Part shown: piece by piece, positions 49,304 through 58,080 of the stretch | How positions within the stretch are numbered: position 1 is the stretch's first letter | Layout: every line of letters begins with the position of its first letter | DNA from: Butyrivibrio sp. NC2007 | GTDB lineage: Bacteria > Bacillota > Clostridia > Lachnospirales > Lachnospiraceae | Length of the DNA: 64,000 nt | NCBI RefSeq assembly: GCF_000421405.1 | Contig: NZ_ATWY01000019.1 | Location: 1-64,000 of the forward strand | Direction of reading: 5' to 3' | Notes under the pieces: model-generated | The model's input: the letters and a program-made list of their open reading frames with translations, nothing else | Database searches by the model: none | Told to the model about the DNA's origin: nothing | Position numbers and translations under genes: made by a program

Positions 49304-49549
49304 TTAAAAATCATCTCCAAAGTCGTCTCCGAAATCATCATCGAAGTCGTCATCATCGTCATCCCAGTCATCGGAAGAGTGCTTTTCATCCTCACCAAAG
49401 ATGTTGTCAAACATAACCTGGTCATAAGCTCTTCTTGAGTTTTCTTCAAAGATACTCATCTCGCCGTCATGATTAAAATCCCAGCGGTCATTTCCGCCGT
49501 CAAAGTTTTCCATTCCTAAATGATGATAATTCTCAAATGTATATGCCAT
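49304..49549 (-). CDS. 81-aa acidic protein with an EF-hand-like loop
   Basis: AGGAGG eight bases before the ATG at 49549. RWDFNHDGEMSIFEENSRRA contains a calcium loop pattern D-x-N-x-D-G-x-x-S-x-x-E, followed by an Asp-rich tail (DDWDDDDDDFDDDFGDDFGD). No signal peptide is seen. It may bind calcium or a basic partner, for example the Lys-rich protein upstream. Confidence 0.6.
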   Translation of the reverse strand: MAYTFENYHHLGMENFDGGNDRWDFNHDGEMSIFEENSRRAYDQVMFDNIFGEDEKHSSDDWDDDDDDFDDDFGDDFGDDF

Positions 49550-49581
49550 AATTTTTTCCTCCTGATCTGTATCAATCTGCA

Positions 49582-49968
49582 TCAATAGTTATCATTCCAG
49601 TAATCTTCAGCTGCATCATAAGCTTCGTCTTCATCTTCGTAGTCATCTTCGTAATCGTAGAATTCTTCGTACTTATCATCTGCGAAGTCCTGTGCTGACT
49701 TGTAATTATGCACGTCATATGAGTCATAGGATTTCTTTGATGACTTAGAACTGCTCTTCTTAGATGAACTCTTGCTGCTTGATGATTTAGAAGAGCTCTT
49801 GCTCTTTGACTTGGAACTTGTTGTTTTCTTCTTTGAGCTCTTCTTGCTTGATGAATAACTGCTAGTTGTTTTATTCTTGCCAGCTGCCTCAACAGATACT
49901 GATGTCATTCCCACAGCTGTTATCATCATCATTGCTGCTACTAATATGCTTAATAATGTCCTCTTCAT
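49582..49968 (-). CDS. secreted Ser/Lys-rich low-complexity protein
   Basis: 128 residues from the ATG at 49968 (GGAGG eight bases upstream). Signal peptide MKRTLLSILVAAMMMITAVG, cleavage after VEA, then about 55 residues of Ser/Lys repeats and an Asp/Glu/Tyr-rich C-terminus (YEEFYDYEDDYEDEDEAYDA). Opposite charges on the two halves suggest self-association or wall/DNA binding. Probably co-transcribed with the acidic gene 32 bp downstream. Confidence 0.65.
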   Translation of the reverse strand: MKRTLLSILVAAMMMITAVGMTSVSVEAAGKNKTTSSYSSSKKSSKKKTTSSKSKSKSSSKSSSSKSSSKKSSSKSSKKSYDSYDVHNYKSAQDFADDKYEEFYDYEDDYEDEDEAYDAAEDYWNDNY

Positions 49969-50171
49969 AACCACTACCTCCATTTCAGGTGAAAAGAGTT
50001 TTATCCTGTTATAAGCTTACCGCCAAGCCTCCATCTAATACATTGTTACTTCAGCGAGATTCTCTGTGCTATTTTGCTAAAACAGTGATAAAAATGTTTT
50101 GCTTTGTTCTGATGATACTATCATGCCATACAAGGAGTCCCATATTCCTCCCTGGATACACGTACTTATGT

Positions 50172-50561
50172 TCACGTGTTTTTGCTGGCATTCACGCTGG
50201 CATTCAACAGGATAACTTCCTTCACATAGCCTTCTCTTTTCTCCTGCGGAAGTGCATTGTACTGGTATAAAAAGAGCTTTTCCATTATTTCTCTGCAACT
50301 TTTGGCGCCACAGTTTCTAATCTTACTTATCTCTGTTCCTTCAGCTATTGCCTCAGCCAGATCCCCTATTGTTGAGAAACCTGCTCTTTTCAATGAGTTG
50401 TAAGCTCTAACTCCAAGGTCTAGCGCCTCTATTGGTGTCTCTCCCGCCCTGCGGTTCAGGTAGAAGTTAAAATAAAACTTGCCTCCCTTTCTCTCATGAA
50501 GCCTTGTCCCTGCAAGTGCCTCAACTATCTGTGTTAGTGTTCGACTCTGATCCTGGTTCAT
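50172..50561 (-). CDS. RpoA C-terminal-domain-like protein
   Basis: 129 residues from the ATG at 50561 (GGAGG eight bases upstream). The C-terminal half follows the alpha-CTD fold: PIEALDLGVRAYNSLKRAGF, STIGDLAEAIAEGTEISKIR, NCGAKSCREIMEKLF. The N-terminal half is not recognised. It overlaps the Lrp gene by 41 bp, so the two are translated together. A stand-alone alpha-CTD could compete for UP elements or act as a regulator's adaptor. Confidence 0.72.
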   Translation of the reverse strand: MNQDQSRTLTQIVEALAGTRLHERKGGKFYFNFYLNRRAGETPIEALDLGVRAYNSLKRAGFSTIGDLAEAIAEGTEISKIRNCGAKSCREIMEKLFLYQYNALPQEKREGYVKEVILLNASVNASKNT

Positions 50562-51000
50562 ATTTGATTCCTCCATAGACGTCCTTGATAATCTGACGTA
50601 CCTGGCGGGCATGATATTCCTTGATATCATCCGAACAGGCCTTCTCGATTATCTTGGTCATGTACTTGATGTCTTCCGGAGAATCAGATACAGCTACAAG
50701 ATGGATATGATTTGCCTTAAGAGTTGTGTATATCTGCCGTACGTACATTGTCCTTGTTGCCACATACTCCAATACTCTGTCAAACCCTTCAGGCGTGGTT
50801 ATGATATCGATGAGCATCGTCACCTCATCTTCCTTTTTGATATAGGTGTTATACCCACGGATTATCCCTGCTTTCTCAAGCTTGTCCACTCTTTTCTTGG
50901 CTGCTACGCGGGACATTCCCAATGCATCACCAATTTCCTGATAGCTCATACGAGCATTTCCTTTGATCAAATCCAATAGCTTCTTATCTGTTCCATCCAT
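50521..51000 (-). CDS. Lrp/AsnC-family regulator
   Basis: About 159 residues from the ATG at 51000 (AGGAG nine bases upstream; an earlier ATG at 51006 is too close to it). Helix-turn-helix at LLDLIKGNARMSYQEIGDAL, GMSRVAAKKRVDKLEKAGII, RGYNTYI; the C-terminal half is a RAM-like domain with altered tail. A palindrome upstream (51080-51096) is a likely autoregulatory site. It overlaps the alpha-CTD-like gene. Confidence 0.88.
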   Translation of the reverse strand: MDGTDKKLLDLIKGNARMSYQEIGDALGMSRVAAKKRVDKLEKAGIIRGYNTYIKKEDEVTMLIDIITTPEGFDRVLEYVATRTMYVRQIYTTLKANHIHLVAVSDSPEDIKYMTKIIEKACSDDIKEYHARQVRQIIKDVYGGIKYEPGSESNTNTDS

Positions 51001-51079
51001 AAACATCTGCTCCTAAAAAATCAGTGTCGACTCTGATGAGCTGATTATATTCAGTGGAGAAATCTTATGCAACAGAAAA

Positions 51080-51117
51080 GGTTACGAAACGTAACCAAGT
51101 GGTTTTGTTTCGTAACC
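51080..51117 (-). terminator. terminator of the HIRAN operon with embedded palindrome
   Basis: GGTTACGAAAC (51080-51090) pairs perfectly with GTTTCGTAACC (51107-51117), followed on the minus strand by TTTTC. Inside it GGTTACG-AAA-CGTAACC (51080-51096) is itself a perfect palindrome, 80 bp upstream of the Lrp gene, and may be its operator. Confidence 0.7.
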
Positions 51118-51124
51118 CCAACAA

Positions 51125-51544
51125 TTAATCCCTCATGTAAACGTCGATATAGATTTCAATCCAGGTGTCGTTCTCGTCAAGATCTTCCCCTATATCCCCG
51201 CCTTTGACAATTCCAAAGAGCTCCTTCCCGGCATCCATCAGATGGTAAAGAACCTCATTCTTAACCCTGGGAATATAGCCAAGCTTCTTGCCCTTAGGAT
51301 CAAGGACCAGAATGGCCTTCTCATCATATTTGTTCTTTGGTTCCAACCTTAAAGTAACTCTGTCGCCCTCATTTAGAGCCCTTGCCTGTTTATAGATGGT
51401 CTTAACATGCATAGCCCCGTTTATCATGGTATTCATCAAAAAGATATCCCTGGAAAACGGAAGTTGTGTATCAATCCCATGCTTATTAAGAATACTGGAT
51501 GTTAAAGCATCGTTCTGAACGTTAGTAAGTTCATTATCTGCCAT
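51125..51544 (-). CDS. HIRAN-domain protein (last gene of the operon)
   Basis: 139 residues. The HIRAN fold is visible at about 45-115: INGAMHVKTIYKQARALNEG, DRVTLRLEPKNKYDEKAILV, KGKKLGYIPRVKNEVLYHLM. HIRAN domains of eukaryotic HLTF bind 3' DNA ends; bacterial stand-alone forms are thought to recognise damaged DNA or stalled forks. It pairs with the J-domain protein upstream and mirrors the double-HIRAN gene at the head of the operon. Confidence 0.85.
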   Translation of the reverse strand: MADNELTNVQNDALTSSILNKHGIDTQLPFSRDIFLMNTMINGAMHVKTIYKQARALNEGDRVTLRLEPKNKYDEKAILVLDPKGKKLGYIPRVKNEVLYHLMDAGKELFGIVKGGDIGEDLDENDTWIEIYIDVYMRD

Positions 51545-51554
51545 GGCTCATCTC

Positions 51555-52673
51555 CTATGAACTCTTCTTGCGTTTACGTTTCTCAGCTTCTTTTTGATTT
51601 TCTTCTGCTACTTTGCTCAGTTCCAAGAGTTTTTCCTGAAGCTCAATAATCTTGTCAGCACAGGCCTTGTTGTACTCAGCCAGCTCTTCCTGCCTCTTGG
51701 CCACAGCCTCCTCATCAGCAAGGAAGTCTTTCTCGTTATACGGGAAGCTGTTCTTGATCTCCTCAATATGGATAATCAGTATCTCAACCTTCTCTGCAAG
51801 CTTGGCTCTGAGCTCACGAAGCTTAATGATATCTTCCGGAGTATCACTGTATTTCTCAGTAATCTCTGTATCATCAAGCTGATCTGCAATCTCACGAAGG
51901 GTTTCCAAATCACCTTCCGAATAAGCCTTCTGCGCTTTTCTAAGAAGCTCCATCTCCGCTTCTGTAGCATCCGGGTTCGCATCAGGATGAAGCTTTTTCA
52001 TGATATACCTGTATAAGCGCTTTAATTCCTGTGCCGGAGTCTCGTTTGCCCTGTCAGGTCCAAGGCCTTCAGATTCAGCTTTTTCTCCTTCAGCTTTAGA
52101 TTCATCTGCTTTCTCAGAATCTGATTTATCTTTGTTATTTTCGTCCTTTTTCTCTTCAGATTCCTTCTCAGAGTCCTTCTTGGAATCGCCATCCTTTTTG
52201 TCATCGACAGAAGATCCTTTACCGCTTCCATCTCCTCTAGCCTTGCGTTCTTCCTCAGCTTTCTTCTCGTTCTCCTGATCCTTCTTGGCACGGCGCTTAG
52301 CATATTCGCTATCACGCTTCATGTCCTCAGCCTTTTTATGAAGATCTTCCTCATACTCCTTGTACTCAGCTTCAACTCTCTTCTGAACATCCTCATATTT
52401 GGCAGCTTCCTGCCTGTTTATAGCAGCCTGCAGAAGCTCAATAGCACGCTTGAGCCTGGCAATTTCAAATTGATAAGCCCTGGCCTGATACTCAAGATTT
52501 CCAACCTTTTGGTCATACTCCGCCCTTAACTCAACGCAGACGTGATTCTCAAGATCGTCTATCTCTTCTGCAAGAGCAGCCAGCTTGAGTTCAAGTTCAA
52601 GGATCTCCTCAATCAGCTTGTCATATTCACTTACAACCGGAATAATGTCCGCTCTTTCGCTCACATTTCCCAT
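51555..52673 (-). CDS. J-domain coiled-coil protein B
   Basis: 372 residues. Long N-terminal coiled coil (10-145), a Ser/Lys/Glu-rich low-complexity linker (145-205), a J-like segment QELKRLYRYIMKKLHPDANP with HPD at 229-231, and a second coiled coil (280-372) containing IEEIKNSFPYNEKDFLADEE. It is a paralogue of the protein at 57055-58080. The HPD implies recruitment of an Hsp70, while the coiled coils suggest a scaffold. It directly follows the 64-aa gene and precedes HIRAN. Confidence 0.82.
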   Translation of the reverse strand: MGNVSERADIIPVVSEYDKLIEEILELELKLAALAEEIDDLENHVCVELRAEYDQKVGNLEYQARAYQFEIARLKRAIELLQAAINRQEAAKYEDVQKRVEAEYKEYEEDLHKKAEDMKRDSEYAKRRAKKDQENEKKAEEERKARGDGSGKGSSVDDKKDGDSKKDSEKESEEKKDENNKDKSDSEKADESKAEGEKAESEGLGPDRANETPAQELKRLYRYIMKKLHPDANPDATEAEMELLRKAQKAYSEGDLETLREIADQLDDTEITEKYSDTPEDIIKLRELRAKLAEKVEILIIHIEEIKNSFPYNEKDFLADEEAVAKRQEELAEYNKACADKIIELQEKLLELSKVAEENQKEAEKRKRKKSS

Positions 52674-52868
52674 TTAAAACATTCTCTTTCCTGTTTTTGC
52701 CAGAATAAAAGCTTCATCATAGGTGCAGTTATTCTCACGAGCAAACTGAGTCAGCGCATGGTCAAGCTCAGGATATTTTCTTGAATCCACAAAACCTCTA
52801 TCGCAGTCATACCACGCTCTTTTATATAAAGCTTTAATTCTGTCTTCATTTACATCAAATATTCCCAT
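52674..52868 (-). CDS. 64-aa hypothetical protein
   Basis: GAGG upstream of the ATG. Two short helices: EDRIKALYKRAWYDCDRGFV and ELDHALTQFARENNCTYDEA. It ends one base before the ATG of J-domain protein B. Conserved-looking but not recognised; likely a small part of the same complex. Confidence 0.6.
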   Translation of the reverse strand: MGIFDVNEDRIKALYKRAWYDCDRGFVDSRKYPELDHALTQFARENNCTYDEAFILAKTGKRMF

Positions 52869-52886
52869 AACGCACCTCTATTTCTT

Positions 52887-53507
52887 CTACTTATGACTAA
52901 ATGAACCGCCACTATAAGGATTAGCTGGCGAACCTTTATATCCCCTATTCTTGATTTCATCACACACGCCAGAAGATGAATCGTCAAGCTCTGCATACCC
53001 CAGAGTTCTTCCCTGTGCTCGTGCATTTAAAGCTTTACCCTTTCCAGATTCATCATCGGAATACTTTCTTCTTACGCTTCCGATATCTCTATTAACGGTT
53101 ATGCACCCTGTTGCTTCAAATGTTTGTAGTAGCAGCAAAAAATGATCAATGGGGTTATTTATGCCTCCTCTATATCGCTCTATTTGTCTTCTAAACAACT
53201 CTACTTTTTCTTTAGCTTTTTTCTTTATGTTATATCCATCCCCACCGCTAATAACCCCTGTATTCATCAGCAATTCAACGACATCATAATCCGCAATGCC
53301 ATGCTTTTCACGATCTTTTTCAGACATACAAGAATAAATAGCGTTTTTGCATTTACTTTCTGCTTCTGCCTTATAATACTTAATACACGCGTCGTTATTC
53401 TGCAATCTCTCATTCTCTGCTAGAAGTATCACGGCCTTATATGCTTCCGTAAAGTAATCAAGCGCAGCATCGCAAAGATTATTAAAGTTAACAATTGCAT
53501 AGCCCAT
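52887..53507 (-). CDS. 206-aa protein of unknown function in the HIRAN operon
   Basis: Helical N-terminal two thirds (VNFNNLCDAALDYFTEAYKA, CIKYYKAEAESKCKNAIYSC), then a Gly/Ser-rich, charged C-terminus ending PANPYSGGSFSHK. No domain recognised. GAGGG before the ATG; 20 bp after the ATP-grasp stop. Confidence 0.6.
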   Translation of the reverse strand: MGYAIVNFNNLCDAALDYFTEAYKAVILLAENERLQNNDACIKYYKAEAESKCKNAIYSCMSEKDREKHGIADYDVVELLMNTGVISGGDGYNIKKKAKEKVELFRRQIERYRGGINNPIDHFLLLLQTFEATGCITVNRDIGSVRRKYSDDESGKGKALNARAQGRTLGYAELDDSSSGVCDEIKNRGYKGSPANPYSGGSFSHK

Positions 53508-53526
53508 ATTCCACCCTCATATATGT

Positions 53527-54795
53527 TCACATATTATTCTCACTGTCTAAGCGAACCCACCATCCTCGGCCATCGCGATACCCATATTGGGCCATAAATT
53601 CTTCCATTTGCTTTATCAATCCAGAGTTCTTCTGTCTTGGCGCTAACAGGCCCTCTTCCTTGGCGCAGGAAACAACCTTCTCTTGCAAATAATCCTCTAC
53701 TTCTGCCCAGGCATCAATTATCCCTTTGGTCTGCTCATACTCTTCTGTTCCCTCTTCATAATCATATATTTCATCCTCGATGAACCCATACTTATTATGT
53801 GCACCAACATAAGCATCTACCAATTCTTGAATAGACTTATAGTTTTTGGCTGTATACCACATCTCCTCGACAGTCTTATCAGGAAGAGGATTGCCGCCCA
53901 TAATGACAGTCCCTTCGTCAAATAAATCCTCTACAGCAATCCAGTTTCTTTCCTGCATGGCATCTATTGTACAGTTCCATAGTTTTAAAGGATTAACCCC
54001 TACAAATCCGCTCTCTTGGGCATCGTTTACTTCGATGATAATCCAGTCACCCTCCACAGTCTTGGCAACATCAATAGCTGGAAAACTCACTCCAAGCCTG
54101 TGAGCTGCCCAATCAGTCAGTTCCAGCACTTCAGGCAACTCACCCTCGGACAATGAGTACTGTGGCCCGATATTCCAATATGGCCCATATGCCATACACC
54201 TGCCTTCAAAGTAAAAAAATCTAAACTCATAGCTTATTGGTACTGAATCCGGAAAAGAAGTCGAATCTAACACCTTTAGCGGCACATATTCTCTGATTGC
54301 TACTTTCTGCCAATTTAGGATCTTGTCGTTCCCCCATTCGTTACGCAATGTATAATACTGATCCGCATTTTCAATGATGCATTGGGATTTCTTATGATGG
54401 TTGGTCTGTCTATTCCCCTTAACAAAGAAAGGAAACGAAAAGTCATCAGTCACATTCTCCAGCGGTGGAAGCTCATCATATATTTGTGTATAAGGAGTCC
54501 TCTCTTTGATAGTTGGGTACCATTTCTCAATAGTGCTACACCTGATATGCTCTGCTTCATGGATCAAAAGATGCATCCCCATCTCTTCAATAGTCGCTTC
54601 AACTCCTGCGTAATCCTCAATAGCTCCGATATGCAAAAGAACCGGCTCATCAACTTCAGAAACAACAGACCTACATTCAAAGCAATTTCTGAAATTGAAA
54701 TCATATCCGTCATTGCCTGTTGTCCTCTGTAGTATCGCTATATCTCCTATTGTAAAAAAATCATCGCTGTATTTTCTAATATCCATATTTTTCAT
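53527..54795 (-). CDS. ATP-grasp protein, R2K type
   Basis: 422 residues from the ATG at 54795 (weak ribosome site). ATP-grasp features: FPFFVKGNRQTNHHKKSQCI (first nucleotide Lys), KVAIREYVPLKVL, ISYEFRFFYFEGRCMAYGPY, and VEGDWIIIEVNDAQESGFVG with the metal-binding Glu/Asn. I recall this layout as the R2K clade, proposed to form amide links on peptides or act in phage RNA-repair-type conflicts. The C-terminal 140 residues are extra and helical. Confidence 0.78.
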   Translation of the reverse strand: MKNMDIRKYSDDFFTIGDIAILQRTTGNDGYDFNFRNCFECRSVVSEVDEPVLLHIGAIEDYAGVEATIEEMGMHLLIHEAEHIRCSTIEKWYPTIKERTPYTQIYDELPPLENVTDDFSFPFFVKGNRQTNHHKKSQCIIENADQYYTLRNEWGNDKILNWQKVAIREYVPLKVLDSTSFPDSVPISYEFRFFYFEGRCMAYGPYWNIGPQYSLSEGELPEVLELTDWAAHRLGVSFPAIDVAKTVEGDWIIIEVNDAQESGFVGVNPLKLWNCTIDAMQERNWIAVEDLFDEGTVIMGGNPLPDKTVEEMWYTAKNYKSIQELVDAYVGAHNKYGFIEDEIYDYEEGTEEYEQTKGIIDAWAEVEDYLQEKVVSCAKEEGLLAPRQKNSGLIKQMEEFMAQYGYRDGRGWWVRLDSENNM

Positions 54796-54812
54796 CAATC
54801 ACGCGCCAGCCT

Positions 54813-55034
54813 TTATTCTTCAACTTCAGCAAGTAAATCTGTTACTTCTTCGCATATAAGCCCTATTCTCGTTGGCACAGGCTCAGTACCAATATATTTA
54901 AAGCCTTCTTTTTGAAGATGATCAGTAACATTCATCCATAAATCAGCCAGCTCATCATCAGTCACATAATCATGATTAGGATCATATCCTAATTCTAAAA
55001 GCAATTCCTTATGTTCCTTTTTAACGAATCTCAT
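54813..55034 (-). CDS. 73-aa hypothetical protein
   Basis: ATG at 55034 with GGGGAG upstream (a longer frame to 55061 would overlap the AAA+ gene). Mixed helical sequence EHKELLLELGYDPNHDYVTD then ADLWMNVTDHLQKEGFKYIG. It lies between the AAA+ and ATP-grasp genes; unknown function. Confidence 0.55.
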   Translation of the reverse strand: MRFVKKEHKELLLELGYDPNHDYVTDDELADLWMNVTDHLQKEGFKYIGTEPVPTRIGLICEEVTDLLAEVEE

Positions 55035-55057
55035 ATTTCTCCCCAAAATTCTAAATC

Positions 55058-56458
55058 TCACATAATCCCTTCTACATCCGCCAGTTCCAGCGTACTCAGC
55101 TCCTCATTGGTCACGTCTTCCTTGCCAAAGAGTCTGTCTGCTTGGTTCATCATGGCTGTTTCAAAGAAGTTCCTGATCTCTCTGGCATTGGCAAAGTTCT
55201 TGCTGCGGTTCTGGTACTTCTTCTCGAAGACTTCAGCACAGTGCTTTATGGCTTCCTCTGTCGGAATGTATCCGGCATGCTTGCACATGAGCTTGAATAT
55301 CTCAAGCAGCTCAATATCATCATAGTCCTCAAAGTTGATGTACTTGTTAAAGCGAGACCTCAGCCCCGGATTGGAATCAATGAATTCAGCCATCAGCTCC
55401 GGGTAACCGGCAACAATAACGATGAAATCATCTCTGTGATCTTCCATAAATTTTAAAAGAGTATCAACAGCCTCTGCGCCATAGTCGCTTCCACTATCGC
55501 TACGGGTCAAGGAATAGGCCTCATCAATGAATAGAACACCGCCAAGAGCCTTCTGAGCCACTTCCTGCACCTTCAATGCTGTCTGTCCAACATATCCGGC
55601 AACAAGTCCTGATCTGTCAGTCTCTACAAACTGTCCCTTCGACAGGATCCCCATCACGTGGTAAATCTGCGCCAGCAGCCTTGCCACAGTGGTCTTGCCT
55701 GTTCCGGGATTACCGTAGAACACAAGGTGGTTAGATACCGGAATCTCCTTAAGTCCACGCTCTTTACGCAGTCTCTTGATCTCCTGCATGTGGATCAAAG
55801 TATTAACATCTTTCTTGACGGATTCAAGACCAATCAGCTCATTAAGCTCATCCAGAAGTTCCCCAAGAGTCTTCTCCTTGTTGCCCTCGGCATCAAACTT
55901 AGGAATAGTCTCCCCTGCGTGAACATCGCTGATATCAATAGGTCCCTTCACCTTATCAGAGAACGAAGAATGCTCCCTCTTGTACTTCCTCAGAGTATCC
56001 ATGTAAGTTGAAAAGTCCTCAATCTCCTGCTTGTCTGCATCCCCATCGCACACCAGGAACTCTTTTCCCAGGCAGTCGAATACGTCGATGTAGGAAGCAC
56101 TTGCTGAAGATGTCAGTTCAAGTCTCTGTTTGAAAAGAACGTTATCCTGTGCCACAAGTCTCTCCAATGTCGCAGGAGCTTTCTTCTCAAAAGCCGTGGA
56201 ATAAGTACCGTTCTTCTCGATATAATCCTTCAACTCCTCAGGCGTATATCCGAGTCCGAAGTACTCATTCACAAATCCCGCTTCGCTCTCAGACACTGTT
56301 CCATCTGAAGCAGAAAGATAAGACAGGAAGTCGATAAACTCCGTCTTCAGCGCATCTCTTTCTGTGCTGTTGCTTGCCACTGCCCCACTTACAGAAGCTC
56401 CATTAGGATCTGCTAAAGTATATAATTCATCAATTGCTCTTTTAAGTGCTGTATTCAT
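55058..56458 (-). CDS. AAA+ ATPase of CbxX/CfqX-SpoVK type with TerB-like N-terminus
   Basis: 466 residues. Residues 36-165 resemble TerB (EFIDFLSYLSASDGTVSESE, EDFSTYMDTLRKY). The AAA+ core has Walker A GNPGTGKT (249-256), GYVGQTALKVQEVAQKALGG, Walker B VLFIDEA (308-314) and the SRF/arginine-finger region SNPGLRSRFNKYINF. CbxX-type ATPases remodel complexes such as Rubisco; TerB-linked ones belong to stress and phage-conflict networks. It is central in the operon and could move J-domain or HIRAN partners. Confidence 0.88.
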   Translation of the reverse strand: MNTALKRAIDELYTLADPNGASVSGAVASNSTERDALKTEFIDFLSYLSASDGTVSESEAGFVNEYFGLGYTPEELKDYIEKNGTYSTAFEKKAPATLERLVAQDNVLFKQRLELTSSASASYIDVFDCLGKEFLVCDGDADKQEIEDFSTYMDTLRKYKREHSSFSDKVKGPIDISDVHAGETIPKFDAEGNKEKTLGELLDELNELIGLESVKKDVNTLIHMQEIKRLRKERGLKEIPVSNHLVFYGNPGTGKTTVARLLAQIYHVMGILSKGQFVETDRSGLVAGYVGQTALKVQEVAQKALGGVLFIDEAYSLTRSDSGSDYGAEAVDTLLKFMEDHRDDFIVIVAGYPELMAEFIDSNPGLRSRFNKYINFEDYDDIELLEIFKLMCKHAGYIPTEEAIKHCAEVFEKKYQNRSKNFANAREIRNFFETAMMNQADRLFGKEDVTNEELSTLELADVEGIM

Positions 56459-56472
56459 AACAATTTCCTTTC

Positions 56473-57039
56473 TCAGCTCTTCTTCGGAGCCTGAACACCC
56501 TTTTTCGATGGAATCACTATCTTCTCTTGTGTACTGTTATCCCTGATTTCCGGCGCTTTTGAGTTTTCTCTTCTGTAGTCTTCAAGCATCTTAATGAACC
56601 TATCGAGCTTCGCCTGCCTCTTCTCATCAGTGAAACCTTTTATGTTTGTAAGAACATCCCCCACAAGCTTATAAACTTCGTATCCAGCATTATAGGCTGA
56701 TAACTCCTCCCCAGCCTCATACAAAAGATTGTCCACATCCAACATCAGCGTGAAGGTATTCGGTGGCTGCGAAAGATAGTTCTTCTCTGAGTCCACTCTC
56801 CCAAGCTCCATGATTTCATTCCAATGGTTCCTGTTAATCTTAAATCCCGCTGCTTCCTCCACAAGCCCCAGTTCTTCTTCGTCAAAAGAGCCTTCGTCAA
56901 ATATAATGTACATTCCAAAGAAAGCAATCTCTGCCCTCGCAGGCTCAACCAGATCAGCATCCGCATTAGATTTTTCTTCAATGAGCTTCATCGCCCTGCA
57001 AAAGTTATCTATTGTATTTTTCAGCTCTTTTATATCCAT
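56473..57039 (-). CDS. 188-aa TerB-like helical protein
   Basis: Helical: NTIDNFCRAMKLIEEKSNAD, EIAFFGMYIIFDEGSFDEEE, AAGFKINRNHWNEIMELGR. The pattern parallels the TerB-like N-terminus of the AAA+ protein next to it. A long second half ends in a basic PSKKGVQAPKKS tail. GAGGAAC upstream. Probably binds the AAA+ partner. Confidence 0.6.
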   Translation of the reverse strand: MDIKELKNTIDNFCRAMKLIEEKSNADADLVEPARAEIAFFGMYIIFDEGSFDEEELGLVEEAAGFKINRNHWNEIMELGRVDSEKNYLSQPPNTFTLMLDVDNLLYEAGEELSAYNAGYEVYKLVGDVLTNIKGFTDEKRQAKLDRFIKMLEDYRRENSKAPEIRDNSTQEKIVIPSKKGVQAPKKS

Positions 57040-57054
57040 ATCGTTCCTCTTGCC

Positions 57055-58080
57055 TTAGTTGTCACCAATGGCATCCATCTCTTTCTGCAGCAACTCTATC
57101 CTCTCATTCAGCACAGCGATTGTATTCTTGCAACTCTCAATGATGCCCTTAAGCTCCTCCTGCTTGGCTGCAACAGCATCCGGATCCGACAGGAACAGTT
57201 TCATGTTATATGGAAAAGAGTTCTTGATGTGGGCAATGCTCTTAACCAACGTATCCTTCTGTTCAATCAGTTGCTGCAAAAGCCTTCTCAACTCCTCTAT
57301 TCCTTCAGGACTGTCATTAAATCTGCCCTCAATATCATCGTCCTCTATCATCTCTGCAATCTCCCGGAGTCTCTTAAGATTTCCGGTTTCAAAAGCCTCT
57401 TTTGCCTCAAGAAGAAGCTGGTCATCTTTCTCAGTCCTGATAGGTTTATTGTCGGGATGCAGTGCCTTCATAATCTTTAGATACAACATCCTCAGCTCTT
57501 TATCTGGGTTAACATTTTTCTTGGCGGATCCGCCATCACTTGAATCATCGCCATCATCTCCGCCTTCATAAGTTCTGTTAAAACTATTGAAAAAGCTATC
57601 AAAAAACTCCGAGAACTTCTCCATGTCCTCAAATAGCTTTTCCCAGTCTATCTCTTCGTCGTCATCATATGATTCGCCCTCATGATTTTCCTGGTCCTGA
57701 GCATCTCTCTGCGCGGCAAACGCCTCGTCCGCTTTAACTTTCTCTGCCTGCTTTTCAATGTCGTCAAAGAAATCTTTGAATTTCTCATCAGCCTGTTCTT
57801 CGGCATCTTCCCTGGACACAGTCTGTCCTCTGTTGACGGCTGCCTGCATACTCTCTATAACCGAGCGAAGCCTCTCTATTTCGAGGTTATATCTGGTAAT
57901 TTCCAGCTCCAGATGTCCAACATTACGATCATAGTCCGCACTGAGCTTTCTGCATTCATTGAGCTCAAGGTCATCTTTTTCCACTGTAAGTGCAGCCACA
58001 TTCAGCTTAAGCTGCTTGATCTGCATGACCAGATACTCATATTCACTTGATTCCTTGGTAAGAATAATCGTGTTACTCAT
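57055..58080 (-). CDS. J-domain coiled-coil protein A
   Basis: 341 residues. Coiled coil (12-85), acidic linker (130-190, DDDEEIDWEKLFEDMEKF), J-like segment DKELRMLYLKIMKALHPDNK with HPD at 208-210, then a second coiled coil with IAHIKNSFPYNMKLFLSDPD. It shares this layout and the SFPYN block with protein B at 51555-52673, so the two are duplicates. Its ATG overlaps the stop of the double-HIRAN gene (TAATG). Confidence 0.82.
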   Translation of the reverse strand: MSNTIILTKESSEYEYLVMQIKQLKLNVAALTVEKDDLELNECRKLSADYDRNVGHLELEITRYNLEIERLRSVIESMQAAVNRGQTVSREDAEEQADEKFKDFFDDIEKQAEKVKADEAFAAQRDAQDQENHEGESYDDDEEIDWEKLFEDMEKFSEFFDSFFNSFNRTYEGGDDGDDSSDGGSAKKNVNPDKELRMLYLKIMKALHPDNKPIRTEKDDQLLLEAKEAFETGNLKRLREIAEMIEDDDIEGRFNDSPEGIEELRRLLQQLIEQKDTLVKSIAHIKNSFPYNMKLFLSDPDAVAAKQEELKGIIESCKNTIAVLNERIELLQKEMDAIGDN

